Made by a program: the position numbers and the translations under genes. DNA of 64,000 nt, taken from the NCBI RefSeq assembly GCF_963662255.1, contig NC_085050.1, forward strand, positions 6,546,834 through 6,610,833. The letters are read 5' to 3'. Positions 1 through 14,134 of this stretch are shown here, piece by piece; positions within the stretch are counted from its first letter, which is position 1; each line of letters begins with the position of its first letter. This DNA is from Cinclus cinclus. Taxonomy: Eukaryota > Chordata > Aves > Passeriformes > Cinclidae. The notes below the pieces were generated by a model, which worked only from the letters and a program-made list of their open reading frames with translations, made no database searches and was not told where the DNA came from.

Positions 1-35
1 ATCCTAACTCAAGACTTTCAGGAACCCCTACCAAC

Positions 36-42
36 CTGACAT
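36..42 (-). CDS. CTBP1: Possible CTBP1 short-isoform start (Met-Ser-Gly), partial
   Basis: On the minus strand ATG TCA G is followed at once by a GT donor (GT at 35-34). It is in phase 1, the same phase as the long-isoform exon, so joining it to exon 2 would give M-S-G followed by the V-R-P-P of exon 2. Known: mammalian CtBP1-S (BARS) begins exactly M-S-G-V-R-P-P from an alternative first exon. The -3 base is G. A pyrimidine-rich acceptor (TTTTGCCTCAG) ends just before base 110, so a 75-base exon at 36-110 is possible. Against it: a nine-base match is expected by chance about once per 262 kb per strand, so roughly a 10% chance in this intron, and the area is not GC-rich. Sequence beyond the left edge would decide. 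Confidence 0.3.
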
Positions 43-2620
43 TTCTTAATCTGAGCTTGACTTCCAGGGTCATGAATTCGATCTCTCAATGCTTTACAAT
101 CTTCAGTATTCTGAGGCAAAATAGCAGCCTGTCATTCCATCCTCATTTCCATGTCTTATTTTTCTTGCAGCCTCCTGTAATCTTGAACCAAAGCTTTTAT
201 ACTTCTTATCCACTGCAACCTCTGTAGCCTGGATGGTGTTCAAATTTTTACTAAAAATTAAACACAAACAATACATTAAAACAACGTTAAGGGTCTGACT
301 CGTGCTCACAGAAGGCAGGAAACTCAAAGTTAAAGCTTCTCACTTCATCTGTACCCTTCCCCCTATGGCTGCTGACTTTCCACCACACCTGCTGGGCTGC
401 CACTGGCCATTAGCATTCCAGGGAAACCAGTGGAGTGTTAGGACACACACAGCACCCTGCTCAGGACAGCAGGTGTATTGTAAATACACCTACCTGGAAC
501 GGTTGGCAACACTCACATGGCTTTGCCTGGGTGAGCAGGAATCCAGGGATAGTGTGTGATCTCCAAAATCCCCGTGCTGGAGGGCCAAGTGCTCCAGTGA
601 GCACCAGAGATGGAGTGAGAAGCCTTAACTCTGAACTTGATAGTTTTGCTGGGTGTAAGTCAGGCCCTTAAGGTTATCTAAATGTATTAAAGAGAAAACC
701 TAACACTTTCCCAACAGTTCTAATCCAGCTGTTAATCTGGGGTTTCTGCCTTGCACCCATGTGGAAATAATCTGGTGGGGAAGCTCTTATCCCAGCAACA
801 GCTACTGTGCCAGTGGCTCCTGGAATTCTTCTAAATTAATACCAGGTACAAGGTGCAGAGACAGAGCAGCTGTCCTTAGGCAGCAGCTATTCACCATGTG
901 GCTCACAGCACAGTGCCTTTGCACAGCTGCAGTCTGGACTAGCTCTCCTGGAGAAAAACCTATCAAAACCTTATTCTAGTCCAGATCTTATGGAAATAAA
1001 CTTGGGAATTGAAAAGCCAGTTTTCAGCTGCAGAACCTGGGAGGAGTCCTGTGCACAACTGACTGTGGGTCCCACAAACAAGGGATTAACAAGATCATTA
1101 TCCAGCTTTGCAACCAAAACAGAAGTGCAAGGGCCATGAATTATTTTACTTCCATACCTCTGAAAGCATGGGGACTTACAAGTCACCTGACCAACCTTAG
1201 CACAAAATGCTATTTTTTAAACTGGGAAGAAGCTATCTAAGCAGGGTAGTGTCTTCCTCCCTCCCAAATCCAACCAGCATCTCCTGCTCCTTAAACAAAG
1301 GTGCCTTGTTTGTACTACACTCCAAGGGGGAAGAAGCAATGCCATTAGGCATACTCAGGACTGCAGGGTAAGAAAGCTCTCCCTGACATAACCCAGGCTG
1401 TTAAAATGTATTTTAAACTTTTCATAAAACAACCCTTTATGGTACAAACTGGCAGTAATTGAATCAAATCACTTTGCCCAAATACCACTGATCTCAAAGT
1501 AGGCTGCCACAGTTTACTGACACTAGAAAATGTAATAAAATGCAAAGCTATCAAGATTGATGATGAAGAACGTAATTTTCACATTTTTCTACTACTGATT
1601 AATGTAACATTAAGCTGAGGAGTCTCTCATATAAGGCATACATGTTAAAAATAAAGGACATTGTCAGGTTTGTAGGCCCAAAAGTTGACCTACCTTTCAT
1701 TTCCTTAAATCTGTTTGCAAAGTCCATGTAATTCTTTAAATGTGTTTTTCTTTTTTCAAAACAAATGCTTCAATTCTTTTTTTCTGAAAAATACATCAAT
1801 GCCAAAAAGCACAACACTTATCAGTAACCCTATAATCACAAACCAACAGGCACATGAAATGGAGAAGAGCAGCCTGGCAAGAGAGCTTTCCTGTCACTGG
1901 GGATTCTTACAAGTGCAAAGATTAAACAAGGAAGAAAAATCCCTTGACAATGTCCTTTTCAAAGAATTTGCAGCAAAAAAACCCCTTCCTTTATACACTG
2001 TAAAACATCAAAATGATTTACATTTTTAACAAAATGCAAACTACTGAAAAATCTCATCAATATTTACAAACACAAGACCTGAAAATGACAGGTTGGACAT
2101 TCAACTAATTTATAGTCTCGCACATGTAACATGAGACTAACCCCTTTGGCATTTACCTTTATTTTATATTCTTACCTAGGTGTAAATTCAGTGAGAGCTG
2201 TCACTTATTTACCATAAACCCTCACAAAAATTTGCATTATTTTAGAAAACAAATGCTAATATTAATTCAAGGAAAGAATGAGTTGTCAAAACAAAAAAAA
2301 TATTCTCCTCATAACATGAACACAGAAGCTGTTATGAATTAGATTTGCCAATATACACTACTGGAATTCCTAGAAACATCATCCTTTAAAAGTATTTAAA
2401 AGTCCCTGACCTATCATGCATTTTTACATTTTGGATTATTTTGGCAGACTCATTGTTTTGTGCACCATGAACTCAAGTTCAAGATATTGAGATTCAATGT
2501 AGAGCAAAACTCTAAGGAGTAGTCAATTAGAAGTAAAGTTTAAAACACAGCTCAGGTACAAGGATCAGTGAAATGGATGCAGGAAAAAAAAAAAGAGCAT
2601 TTATCATCCTTCAGTATTTT

Positions 2621-2650
2621 CATATTCAGCATATTTAGATGCTGAATATG
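2621..2650. repeat. Perfect 12-bp inverted repeat with 6-base loop
   Basis: The arms at 2621-2632 (CATATTCAGCAT) and 2639-2650 (ATGCTGAATATG) are exact reverse complements around ATTTAG. The arms do not extend further. It would form a compact hairpin in RNA of either strand. No known element is recognised. Confidence 0.85.
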
Positions 2651-4980
2651 CAACACAAAAATCTCATGATTCCACCAGAATTGGAGCCAACACTTTTTGC
2701 TGCTGCCTTCAAGATGAGCAGGATACAGTTTCCTATGATTTGGGATGCAGGATTGGAGAGAGGCACAGGGGAGAATCCTTTTAAATAAAGAACACAAACA
2801 AGGGACAAAAGAAGTGACAGCCACCCTCAGAAGACTGAATTATGTAGCAGATAAAATCTAATTTCCTCATTTTCTCATCTCATTTAATGCCTCTAACTAT
2901 ATTTCCTAAAATTTTAGGAACCTGCTGCAAGGCTTATTAAAATTTAGACTTTCCAAGTAACAAGATGAACTTCACAGTACACATGCAAAAGCAAACTGAG
3001 CATAAGCTGCACTTAAAGCACACGTGCAGCCCCTATGGATGTCCCCAGGGCTCAGAGGTTAACACTGAGCACACTGGCACTTTACTGGAAGCACACAGTG
3101 GATGAATACTGCTGCTATCTACGCTTTTTATTTACCTGAACTCAGTAAGAACAAGTCATCTTCCTTCTTTTCTTTTTAATTTGCAAGGGACCAAGAAAAA
3201 TACAAGTGGTTTCCTGTGCTGTGCTGACCCACTGATGTGCAGAGCGGTCACACCCGGCGTATCCTCCTGGTAATTGTGAAGGTTGAAACGCGCCCAAGAG
3301 CTCTGCAGGACGCTCACGGCTCATTCCCTGACACAAAATGTAAACCCAACAGCACCACTGGCTAATCACCACCCCAGCCTGCAGCCCTCCACGCGTGTAA
3401 GAACTCTGCACACATCACATCATTATTTCACTATCTGTGAGCCTGGGCACCCAAGCGATCCCAACAGCGGACAACGCAACGGCCTCAGCACAGACTATTT
3501 GAGACAACTCTCTTGCTTGATTATCCCTTTTGGTACAAAACAAAATAAGTCAATGACTTCTGGTTAGAAAATTCTGCATTTCCCTGCTGTTACTAGAACC
3601 TGAATCACGATTCCGCATTACTCTTCCATACTCACACAGCAAGAAAACTTGCCATTGTCAGGACATTATTCTGACAACCATGGGGACATGGGGCTTAGCT
3701 GTGGTTTTTAATAATGATCCCTAACTATTTTTTGGGTTTTTTTAATCTAGTAATTTTGCTCTTATTTGTCTAACATCTGTCAGTGTGCACACAAAATCCT
3801 AAGTGCCTGTCAGGGTACCAAAAAAAAACAAACATCCCACAAGGCACATCTTGAAAGCCTTTGATCAGAAATAATGTTCCATTAAGGAGAAACAAAATAA
3901 TCTGGCAACATTTTATATTACCACACATGTACTTCAAACATCAGTGTGAAGACTGGAAGTACTTCACATCTGTCAAAAAATTACTCAAATTACATATTTG
4001 AAGCATGCTGTAAAGATATGCCTAATCTTAACTAATACTTTTCAAAATAAGACTGAAAACAGTATGAATCACACCTATTTAACGTAAAATAAACAAGCAG
4101 TAACAGCACTACACACTATAGTAAAATGCTTTAATTTTCCATCACCATTTAAAAAGCAAAACAAATGACAATATCCAGTAACAACTGTATCAAGTACCAA
4201 ACCCAGAAAGTCTAAGTATCTGTAATAAAACACACATTAAAAACAATATTGCAGCAGTGTTATTTTCAAGTAACAGATACACAAAAGCAAACTCCAGAGA
4301 AAGGCAGAACATCATAAAGGACTGAGCTCTCCTTGGACGTGCAACATGTCAGGGCCTGGGCACAGCGAGTATTTACCTGCTTCAAATATTTTTAGCTTCA
4401 TTAAAGAGTAAGTGAAGGCAGAGGGAGGATAAATTGGCAACAGTGGAGTTGTCCCAGCTGAGTTCACTCACGTCAATCTGAGCTTCTGAGAAATTCTGGC
4501 TAAGGCTGTCAACTCCTGTCAGTTATTCCACAGGTTTTACGGTGATGGTGGAATGGCCCTGCCCACGCCACTGTGGCAAAAGCCACAAAAAACTACTTGG
4601 TCACTTACAGGAATCACTGCAGTGAACTTGGGGACAGGACCTATAAATTAAGACCCTGAGAATTACAACTCTCAGCAACCACATCTGCCCACAACTATGG
4701 ACATCATACTCCCAGTTACTGATGGGGAAGCTCCTCCAAAATACAGAGCTGAAGGCACGAATCAAGCCTGCATTACAGATGTTTCCACAATGCACCATAT
4801 GCTGGGTATGTATCAGAATATATCTCCACTTTCCTCTTCCCCCAGGACAGCGACCACGGAGCTGGCTGATAATGGAATCTGAGGGGGTAACCCACCCTAA
4901 CAAGCTTCCAAACCCTGGTTTAAAATACCACTGAGGTTATATTTCAGACCGTCAACTTTATTGGTGGGTGGGTGTGACTT

Positions 4981-4998
4981 AAAAAAAAAAAAAAAAAA
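4981..4998 (+). repeat. A18 homopolymer
   Basis: Eighteen consecutive A, preceded by a GGTGGGTGGGTG stretch. There is no recognisable retroelement body to which it could be the tail. Confidence 0.9.
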
Positions 4999-7783
4999 GG
5001 CAGAAAATTCCTGCTGGCAGAAACTGGAAAAACAATCTGTTTCAACAATTGCACTAGGAGCAGAATGATTAACTTACCCTGAGCCATTCCAGTAACAATA
5101 CAGATCATGCCAACACTTATTAAAACACTTTCCAAGGAAGAAGCAGTACTGGAGATTTTCAGAGCAATACAGAGGATAAATAATACCACAACAGAATAGG
5201 TTGGGAAAAGAGGGCTGTGTTGCACATGAAGTGCATCCGTGGCCCTTATCCTCACTCCTTTATCCATGCATTCCACAGAAAGCATGCAATCACAGCCTTT
5301 CCATTTTAAATCAAGTTATCAGGACCAGCATCTTGGCTGTGATTTTGATAGAAGTTCAACAGCCACATAATGTTAATTTAAAATGTAATTCCCTCAAGCA
5401 ATGAGTCTTGATGTGCCCATGACATACATATTTGAACTAAAAAGGAAAAAAGAAGAAAACTAATTTTTTTCCCCTCACCCAAGAAATGCTACTCCTATAG
5501 TAAGTTACTTTATTTCAGCAGATTTGGGGTTTTCTGTTTGTTTTGCTTTAAACCACTGCCTTAGGTGGAGACATGCTCTGGGAGAAAACACCACTTTTTA
5601 GCTTTGTCATTACAACTGCTTTCAGAGTGTTAATTTCACATTATGTTTTAAAGACACTGCCAAGAATTTATTACAACATAAAATCTCTGCAGCCTGTGCT
5701 AATGGCTACGCTCTCTGGGCTTTTCTCATATTTTAGATGTTGTACAGGATGCTGTCTCTAAGAAAGAAACCAAATAATCCAAGTGGAGCCAACATCAAAG
5801 GCTTCCTTTATTGTCATCCCAAACACCGAAAGCAATTTCTCCAACAGCACACCTGTACTTTGACCCAAGAACGTTAAACTACTACCTGGGGCACTCCTTC
5901 TTTTCCTTATCAAAAAGTCTGGAGATAAGCAAGTGTGGGGCCTTGGATAACCAAGTAATTTTCACAAGATTTTTTTTTTTTTTAATCTTGCAGTCAGTAG
6001 AACACACTCAGATGACACTAAAAATAACAGTATGGAAATATTTTACATATTTAACACTGGGACCTCTCCAATTTCTTTGTAACTCCTTAGCATTTTTTTT
6101 TATTTTGGGAAAGCATCAAATGTGATACACTATCCTCTCAACTGAACATCACAATGTTGTGTGTCAGCAATTCGTAGAATGAAACAACAAAAGAACCCCT
6201 GTGACTTGTTTAGGGGTGGGAAGAAGGGAGGAAAGCTGGGAACTTTAAAACAGACAGCTAAAAACTTAAAAAAACAAATATACACACACACATACACATA
6301 GTCCAGACTGTTAAGATGAGCATAATTAAAGCAGGCCAGTTCAACAGAGTAGTAAGGATTCTGGCAAATGAGGACAATAAAATCCCAAGTTACATTTCAT
6401 TATGTTCTTCTGAAAACCAAAGCAGCTCTGACAAACAATGAACCTTTGCAAAGGGCTGCTTAAAGCTTTTTTCCTCTCTCTGTTTCTGGTTCCTCCCACA
6501 GCCTCTGACCTCTGCTGTTCTTTGTCATTATTAAGAAAATGGCTGATATGATTACAAACGAGAGAATAGTGTTGTTGTAGAACTGAGAAAATTTGGAGTA
6601 TAGTGAAATCAAAATCCTGCACCTCCCATTTCCAGGGACCTCTGAAGCTTAAATAATCAAGATTAAATAAATAGCTTTTTCTGAAAAGATACTCATTTTG
6701 AAGGTAAGCAAACAGGATGTATAAAAAATGACAAGCTCACTGAGAACCAGCCAGTAACAACAGTCAAACTGCCAAATAAAACAGGCAGTTTAAGGCAAAA
6801 GCCGGGTTTATGTTATCATGTTACATTTAATCATAATATAACCTAAGCACATGATGTAAAAGAGCTGTTCTACTGAGCTTTTCTTTAAGTAGAAATTTGA
6901 GTTTCAATTACAAAGGCTCTGGTCTCAACATCACAGTTAAAGCTGCACAGAAAAACAGTTCAAATTGGGAGTTATTTCCATGACTTGATGAGAGAAGCAA
7001 AATATTTCTTCCCACACATACCACATGCTGAAGGGTTTTAGGGAAGGTTTTTGAATGTTTTAAGATCTTCCTGATGGTGAAAAGCCAAAAGTGTTCAAAA
7101 ATTACCTATATTTGCATTTTTTTTACTAGGCTTTATTGTTTCTTTTAGTCTCTGCAGTTTAACTATTTTCAACTTGAAAAAGATATGTTCACATGCACTA
7201 AAATGCTTCGCAGAGAATTATAAATTTTTCAGGGCACAAATCATGTTCCGTCTCTGTAAATTGCATAAAACATTTATCAGTGCTAAAAACACCAGTTACA
7301 GGGGAAGTATTATAAAAGGAATTATTGAATCCATTATTAAGAGTTAGAGAATCTTAAGGCAAAAGGATACTCATCATTCTCAACATGGACTTCTTGCCAC
7401 GTTCTCTGACTGTGCATTTTTGGCACGACTGAGAGCTTGTATTTTGGAAAAAGCATCCACTATTACATTTCTCTGTAAATACAGTTAACATGACAGTTCA
7501 TAGTTTTATTCTAGCCTGTGTGGTTTAGCATAAAAACAAACTTGCTCCAGCTCGTGTGTCCGCCAATGTGCAGGCAGAGACATTTACAAAATCTGCCCAC
7601 GGCACATCTGTGCGTCACACAAATGTCATCTCCCCCTCTCAGTGACAGTCTTAGACTTCTGCAGTGATACATTTTGTGAAAAACAATTACAAAAAAAAGG
7701 ACCCCTCCTGAAACAAAATATAGACTGACAACAGTTGGAGAAGCAATTACATTGGTCTGGTTTCCATTGGATGGGATGTAGTT

Positions 7784-7820
7784 AAAAAAAAAAAAAAAAG
7801 AAAAAAAAAAGAAAAAAGAA
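7784..7820 (+). repeat. A-rich tract
   Basis: An almost pure A run of about 37 bases interrupted by single G residues. Simple low-complexity sequence in CTBP1 intron 1. Confidence 0.9.
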
Positions 7821-10800
7821 ATCTTACTCTATGATTTTTCTATGTTTTTGAAACCAGAAACAGGAGGGATGTCAGTAGCAGGATAAACAGCAGCCTGTTG
7901 AAAGGCTGCAGGAGCACTCTATCTCCACAAGCCAACAGGAAACACATTACTTGGAATTTTATCACTCAGAGATAATCAAACCATCACTGAGTTCATGTAA
8001 AGTAAACTTGAAACTCATTCTGTTGTTCAGAAAGTGGACATGGCATAGGGAAAGATGATGGAAAACTAGTTTAACTGCTTCCTAGTGGCTGTGATTTCTG
8101 AAAAATTGGGGGAAAATGACAGCTGAGAGCTTCCCCAGTGCAATACAGCAGCTATCAGACAACTCCCAGAAACCAAGAAACCATTAAGACTATTTTCCAG
8201 AACATCACAAAAGAACATGAAGCTTGAATCCTTGAACTTGGGATTGAGACAGAGTAACAGGTCTTTAAAACACATTAGTTACCCTATTTTCTGGATATAA
8301 AGCAAACCAAATTTGTGCAGGTGTATCACTGCAAAAGTAAAAAACCAGAAGTTGTTACTTCTGCTCCCTGACTTTGGTTACAGTCATTTTTGCTTATTAG
8401 GTATTTTGACAGCAGAACAACTATTTCAGGAGAAACTGTAGCTTTGAAAACATTTTAATCAATCTTTTCATTCGTTCTATCCTTCAGGGTCAGGACTGTA
8501 ACTGTCACCCCAGTTACAAAAGATGAAAAACAAGTGCTGAGAATAACAAATGAAATCCGAAAAATAACTCTTTGTGATGAAAATTGTACATCCATGAGTA
8601 GCCCAGACAAGAGCCATTTATTTCATCTGCACTGTAAACCAGATTAAAATAAGGTACATGCATCCAGTGATTAAACAGGTGCTGATCAACAAAGTAAATG
8701 CTTTAAGAAGAAACTCCACCTGTGCTTTTTCCTTTTTTTTTTTTTTAATAACGAATTAGCCTTACTTCCTTATAAAGTCTACACCATCACAATACATTGT
8801 GAAATGTGACCCTCAGGCTGAGATAAAATTCTCAATTTAATCAGACCACACAACCCTTAAAGTTTACATTAAACATTTCACATAAAGACAAACTTTTATG
8901 ACAAAAATATTTAAAAGACTACATGACTAGTAGCTTAATTCTCGGGGAGGTCTGACAAGGACTCACAGCAGAATATGGGAGAGCTTTCCACCATACAGGA
9001 AGCCTTTGATTTCAGTGAGTAGTCTACCCATCTCTGGATAAGGAGCTTGAGAAGGCACACCAGCCACACTCAACATCTGATTAAAGAACGAAAAATACGT
9101 AAGAGGAGGCTGTGCTGGTTCCTGAAAGTTTACTTCCAGAAAGAATAGGAAAGAAGAGTTCAATCTACACCAGAAACATTACAATTCAGTATGGGGATTA
9201 AGTGAATTAATAGTGGGAGTTTTATCCTCAGTGTGGTTTTCTGCAGTCCCTCCCAGGCCAGGAATGCCACCAGGCATTGCAGGGAGGGATGCGGAGGGAA
9301 AAATCACTTTAGTGCATCCTGTCACCAGTTATTCTGTAGTACACCAAGACTGGTGTGGGACCATTTTGTTTTTCAGCAGACGTGTTGAGAGAATGAGGGT
9401 GGGGGGTTGAAGGGAGGAAGGAATGGTTTTATTCTGCATGATGAGATACTGTCACACAGGAAGCGTCAAGGCCCAATTTCTTTTCGCAGCTGCATTATGA
9501 TTAGTGAAAATCTGGTCTGTAAATTGCTGTAAAAAGCCCTCATCTGCTGTACTAAACTCAACATCCAAGAAAACCACTGGCAAGTAACTACAAGATCTGA
9601 ACAGTTTTGGTAGAAGGGTTTGGTATGAAGCGAAAAATCTTTCTTTTCCACCGAAGTTATTTAAAGAAAATATGAAACACAAAATATGGGGTTGCACCTA
9701 GAGGGACTGATTCGTTTTGTTTTACAGTTATTTTTTTAACTGTCAGAGGGAATGAGCAATATGGTTGCTGAGTAATGCTATGACATTCACAACATAAGCC
9801 AAGTGACATGAACAAAACATTTCTAACCTGCAGGTCTGCAGTGCTTTCACTGAAATTTGTTGAATGCTGCACAGATTTATGGCTTTGAAATTGAACTGTG
9901 TGTACTTTAAGTTAGAGAATAAAGAAAAAGCAATTCAGTACTACACCCAAACAGGCCAGATGAACTGACTGTTTATTAAACATATAAAATGGAGTTATGA
10001 GCGGCATCAATTGAATTTGTTTTGCACACTCCCTAATAAATGGTTAGTGAAACAAAGTGTCTGAAGCCTGGAACAGGATGGAGAATGAGCCAAAGTACAT
10101 GAATTCAAATCTTATTTTTATTCTGCATATTCAATCTGTACAAAACCCTTCAGACAAAGGTGTGGAGCTGAGATTACATCTCATCCTAAAGAATGTGAAA
10201 ACAAATACACTGGAAACAGAAATTCTGCAACCACTTCCAGCACATCTTAAATAAGATAATCCTCAGTAGTTAAAACAGTATTTCTTCAGATAGAGTACCA
10301 AATCTCTACAAATATGAACAAATACTAACAGCCTAACTACTCTCTGTGAACATGTGACAGTACTACCTGTTTTTCTCCAAGCAGCAGTCGCTGCAGGACA
10401 CCATCACAGCACCATGAACACTGCTCCAACAACTACAAAAGAAGACCAGAATGTGACTTTTGCCAGTATTGTGGTATTTCGGAACTTTAAACTCCACTAA
10501 CTAAAATCAAAAACTATTAATTAAATTATTCCCTTACTTTTGTCAGAACTGATTAAAGTACATCACTAACTTTTTCCCCAGTGAAATGAAGCAAACTCCT
10601 AAAAGAAAACAGCGCACTCTCCCAATAATAAAAAAATGAAAGATCAAGTCAATAGATACACTAATGAAACAAAAACTGTGATGGCTTCATTTTGCATTAC
10701 TAAGAAGCACTGGGTACTTTTTGAGCCTAAACTAAGTTCCCTGATTTTTTTTTTCCTGTTTCATTTACTGATTCTGCCAAGTTATATGTATTAAAAAAAA

Positions 10801-12849
10801 AACTCGTATGAATTACTGTCTTTCTAATACAGTGCATATTATGCAGTAATATTTTTTTTCTTCCTTTAAGAATACGTTTTTCCCTGTAAGACAGAAGGCA
10901 AAGTAATTTACATTGCTTCAGAAAGCATGTACGTATTAATGGTGGGGAATGATGAAGAACATAAATAGTTTCCATTTTCACATTCAAAAACAAGTACCTG
11001 CAAATTAATGCTAAAAGCAACTGGCCTATAAAGGAACCCTGTTACCATGCCAACTGATCACAGAAAGACATATAATTCAACAAAAAATGAATAACCTACA
11101 AAACAAGAAAATAAAGAGCAAGTAGAAGTGCTGGAAATCAAGATCCTGACCATACCCAACTATTTCACAAGAATAGCGAAGAACACAATAATTAAATTGC
11201 AATTTAAGACATGAATGGTGCGCAGCTAATGGCACTTCATCATTACAATCTTCCTAAAAGCTGTCAGTCTCTAGTCAAGAAAAACAGGATCCAGAACACC
11301 TCCATTCAGAAGAGGAGAACATTTGTACAGTTCTTATGGAGGTTTCACAGTTGGTGGACATGAAAGCACCTAGTTACTTTCCAGTGCACATCTTTCACTA
11401 GGATTTTATCTTTTTGTCCTGAAGGCCTTGCTTTGTACCTTACTCACAGAGCTGTTCTGGGGTCCTGCAATCAGTCAGCAGAGTTGGTTGCAGAGTGAGG
11501 CAGTTGCTACCTGAGTGTTCATTGCAAAATCAGGCACAATAGGAATGAGCAGATATGTATCTGCACACGAGCTGTTCACGTGGACATGTGCACGTATTTA
11601 TCTGATGCAATTAAATGTTTCTATGTGTATGAGCAAAATTCAACTTCACAGCTGATAAAACTATGCTACCATTAACAGTACTAAGCAAACAAGTTCATAA
11701 ATCAAGTTCATACATAAAATCACACAGTCCACACATGTCAATTTCTACATGGACAAACCAGATTTAATTTAAGCAAGGAAACTTGGAAATACTGAATTGA
11801 CAAAAATGCTACTGATCTAAATATAAATAGTTCCAAGATTCTTGACATTTACATGCAATAAAAACAGCAGTTTGAGTATATGCTCTTTAAACCTTAAGAA
11901 ATAAATAACCCCAACTAAAAGGTCCACAAACCCTGTGTTCTAAATTAATACAAACTGAAGACAGGACACTAAATTTCCATTTCTTAGTAAGTCTTGCTTT
12001 TATCAAGCAACAGTGCTTTTCTTCCTAGTTAGCTCTTAATAACATATTAAAGTTCATTAGAGGCTCAAAACAGAAAGAATTATGGTTACAGAACTGGAAG
12101 CTGGCAACACCACCACTAATGCATTTCAGTCCATTCGAATTCTCCTGTTTTGCCACTTTCAGAAAATTACAAATGCTTGTACCCACCCAACTGACTTCAT
12201 ATTTATGTGAACACAGAGGTTACATGACAATGGGCTTAAACACTCCATGGAAAAAATGCAAAGCTCACAGAAAATGATCTTTAGTTTCATTTATGAGCCT
12301 CAGTCTGCATAGGGACTTCAATGACATCAGTGGATGAAAGAAAATAATTATACAGCCATGTTCCAGCTTATCCAGATAGCATGAAAGATTAAGGGTTTCA
12401 GACTTTCTTCCTCTGTCTATTCAGAATTTACTAAGAACTGAATGTTTAGATGTGACAGTTGCTTGCTGCCCTTTTAAACAGGCATTGATTTTTCTAGGAA
12501 AAGCTTTGCCCTTTAAGGGTAAAAAGTATATGCATTCTAGTTGAAAAGATCTAAGATGAAAAGTTTTTTAGTCACCAAGATGCCTTTTTTTAAAATAAAA
12601 CCCGTGCTTACATTACAGCTCATAAAATTATACAGTAAGCATTCAGCATCCCTGATTTTTTTTGTCTCACTACATTTCTCCAACCTTTCCCTAAGCCAAC
12701 TGACTGCAATTTCTTTTCTGCAATTCTTGTAGAAGCTGAAAAACAACAATTCAGCTCTGCAGAAAGGCCAGGATTTCTGCATTTTTCTTCACGCATAAAC
12801 TACTGCTTTTAGGCTTATACACTAAATTCCTATGTGGGACCCCCAAAGG

Positions 12850-12878
12850 AAAAAAAAAAAAAAAAAACAAAAAAAAAC
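12850..12878 (+). repeat. A-rich tract
   Basis: Two A runs separated by a single C. Low complexity, within CTBP1 intron 1. Confidence 0.9.
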
Positions 12879-14134
12879 ACATCTACACACAGGCTTAAGA
12901 CACACTGACTATTCCCAAGAGCTCCATATGTAAAGTCATGTACATCACAATAACCTTTGTGGAATGCCAACTCTTCAGAAACTCCTAAAGTACAAAGATA
13001 TGAACTTCAACAGGGAAAAATGTATTTTAATAAACCCCTGGCAATGTGTAATATTACAGAAGTTACAAAACGGCAGCAGCAACTGAAAGCTGTGGCTGGC
13101 TGACAGCACCTGCACTCCTGGCTCCATGCTTCCCTGGCAATTAATTCCTGCTATCTTTTGGAAGGACCAGGAGTGGCAAAGCTGAGCAAGATGAAAGGTC
13201 AGTTCAGCTTCTCAAATCTTCACCTCTTTTCATCTATTGTCAAAGAATCTCTTCTGTTCTACAAACACCTTCCTATTTTCTAAAAGTCAGTTTTATACTG
13301 ATGACATCTTTTCACTACCATGGATGAAATCATTCACAGAACACATGGATTTTTCACAGAGCACTGCCTTGGGCAAGATCTTAAAAGGCAACAGAGCAGA
13401 AGACTCCATGTTATTTAAATATAAAAAGAAGAACAATAATTAAATAAAGAAAAAATAAATCATTTTCAACAGAGCAACAACTGGAAGGGCAAACAGCAAC
13501 AATTTCATGTTCAGCAACACTTCTTAGCCTTGGCCAGCACTGTTTATGTAACTGAAAGAAAGAATGCTGCCCTGAACTTGCCCATTATCCCACAGAAAAG
13601 GTATTGTGGGAATGTTAGCTTTTACCTGGCTAACTTCCAGATGCTGGCAGGAAAAAAACGCCCTTTTAAAATTTTAGTCAACTGAAAAAATACTTGACAT
13701 TTTTCGCATTTTACAATTATTCCAAGTAACATATAAACTAACACAGGCCTTGAACTAAATCCATATAAAATGGTCATAGTAAGATGATGGACTGCTCTGC
13801 AAAAGAAAGAATCAAGGGGTGTCTCAGCCAAACCAAACACCTAGTACTGTATTTCTAAAACCACAGCAGCTTTGCTGAAAGCAGGCACATTTCTAGAATA
13901 ACAGAAATGTTTGCAATGTCCATAAGAGCACTTGCTGGACAATGAGAGGAGAAACTAAAAAAAAGTGCCATCCCAATTTTAGGAATGCTCTCCAATGCCA
14001 TGATACTGAGCTGGCAACGTGTGACCAAAATGTCATTTGAAGCCTGCACTCTGTCACAGAGTTAATGAGACAGAAATGCATCTTGCTATGCATCTAATAT
14101 TTGCATGGGACCCACAACAAAACCTGCAGCACAG

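Larger units (their letters stand above)
111..14134 (-). other. CTBP1: CTBP1 intron 1, left part: AT-rich, no supportable exon
   Basis: AT-rich sequence between the possible short-isoform exon and the intronic CR1 copy. It contains A-rich tracts at about 4981-4998, 7784-7820 and 12850-12877, a T tract at 8733-8746, and a perfect inverted repeat at 2621-2650. Several open stretches have good-looking splice sites on the minus strand, for example 5078-5214 and a short acidic one ending near 3138. They do not form a phase-consistent chain and do not resemble CTBP1 exon 2, so I treat them as pseudoexons. No RNA gene was seen. Confidence 0.75.

Noticed and set aside
100..245. Minus-strand coiled-coil-like open stretch (VDKKYKSFGSRLQEAARKI) after a good acceptor
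   Set aside because: It ends in a stop without a donor, is not similar to CTBP1, and sits in the intron. I could not support it as an exon.
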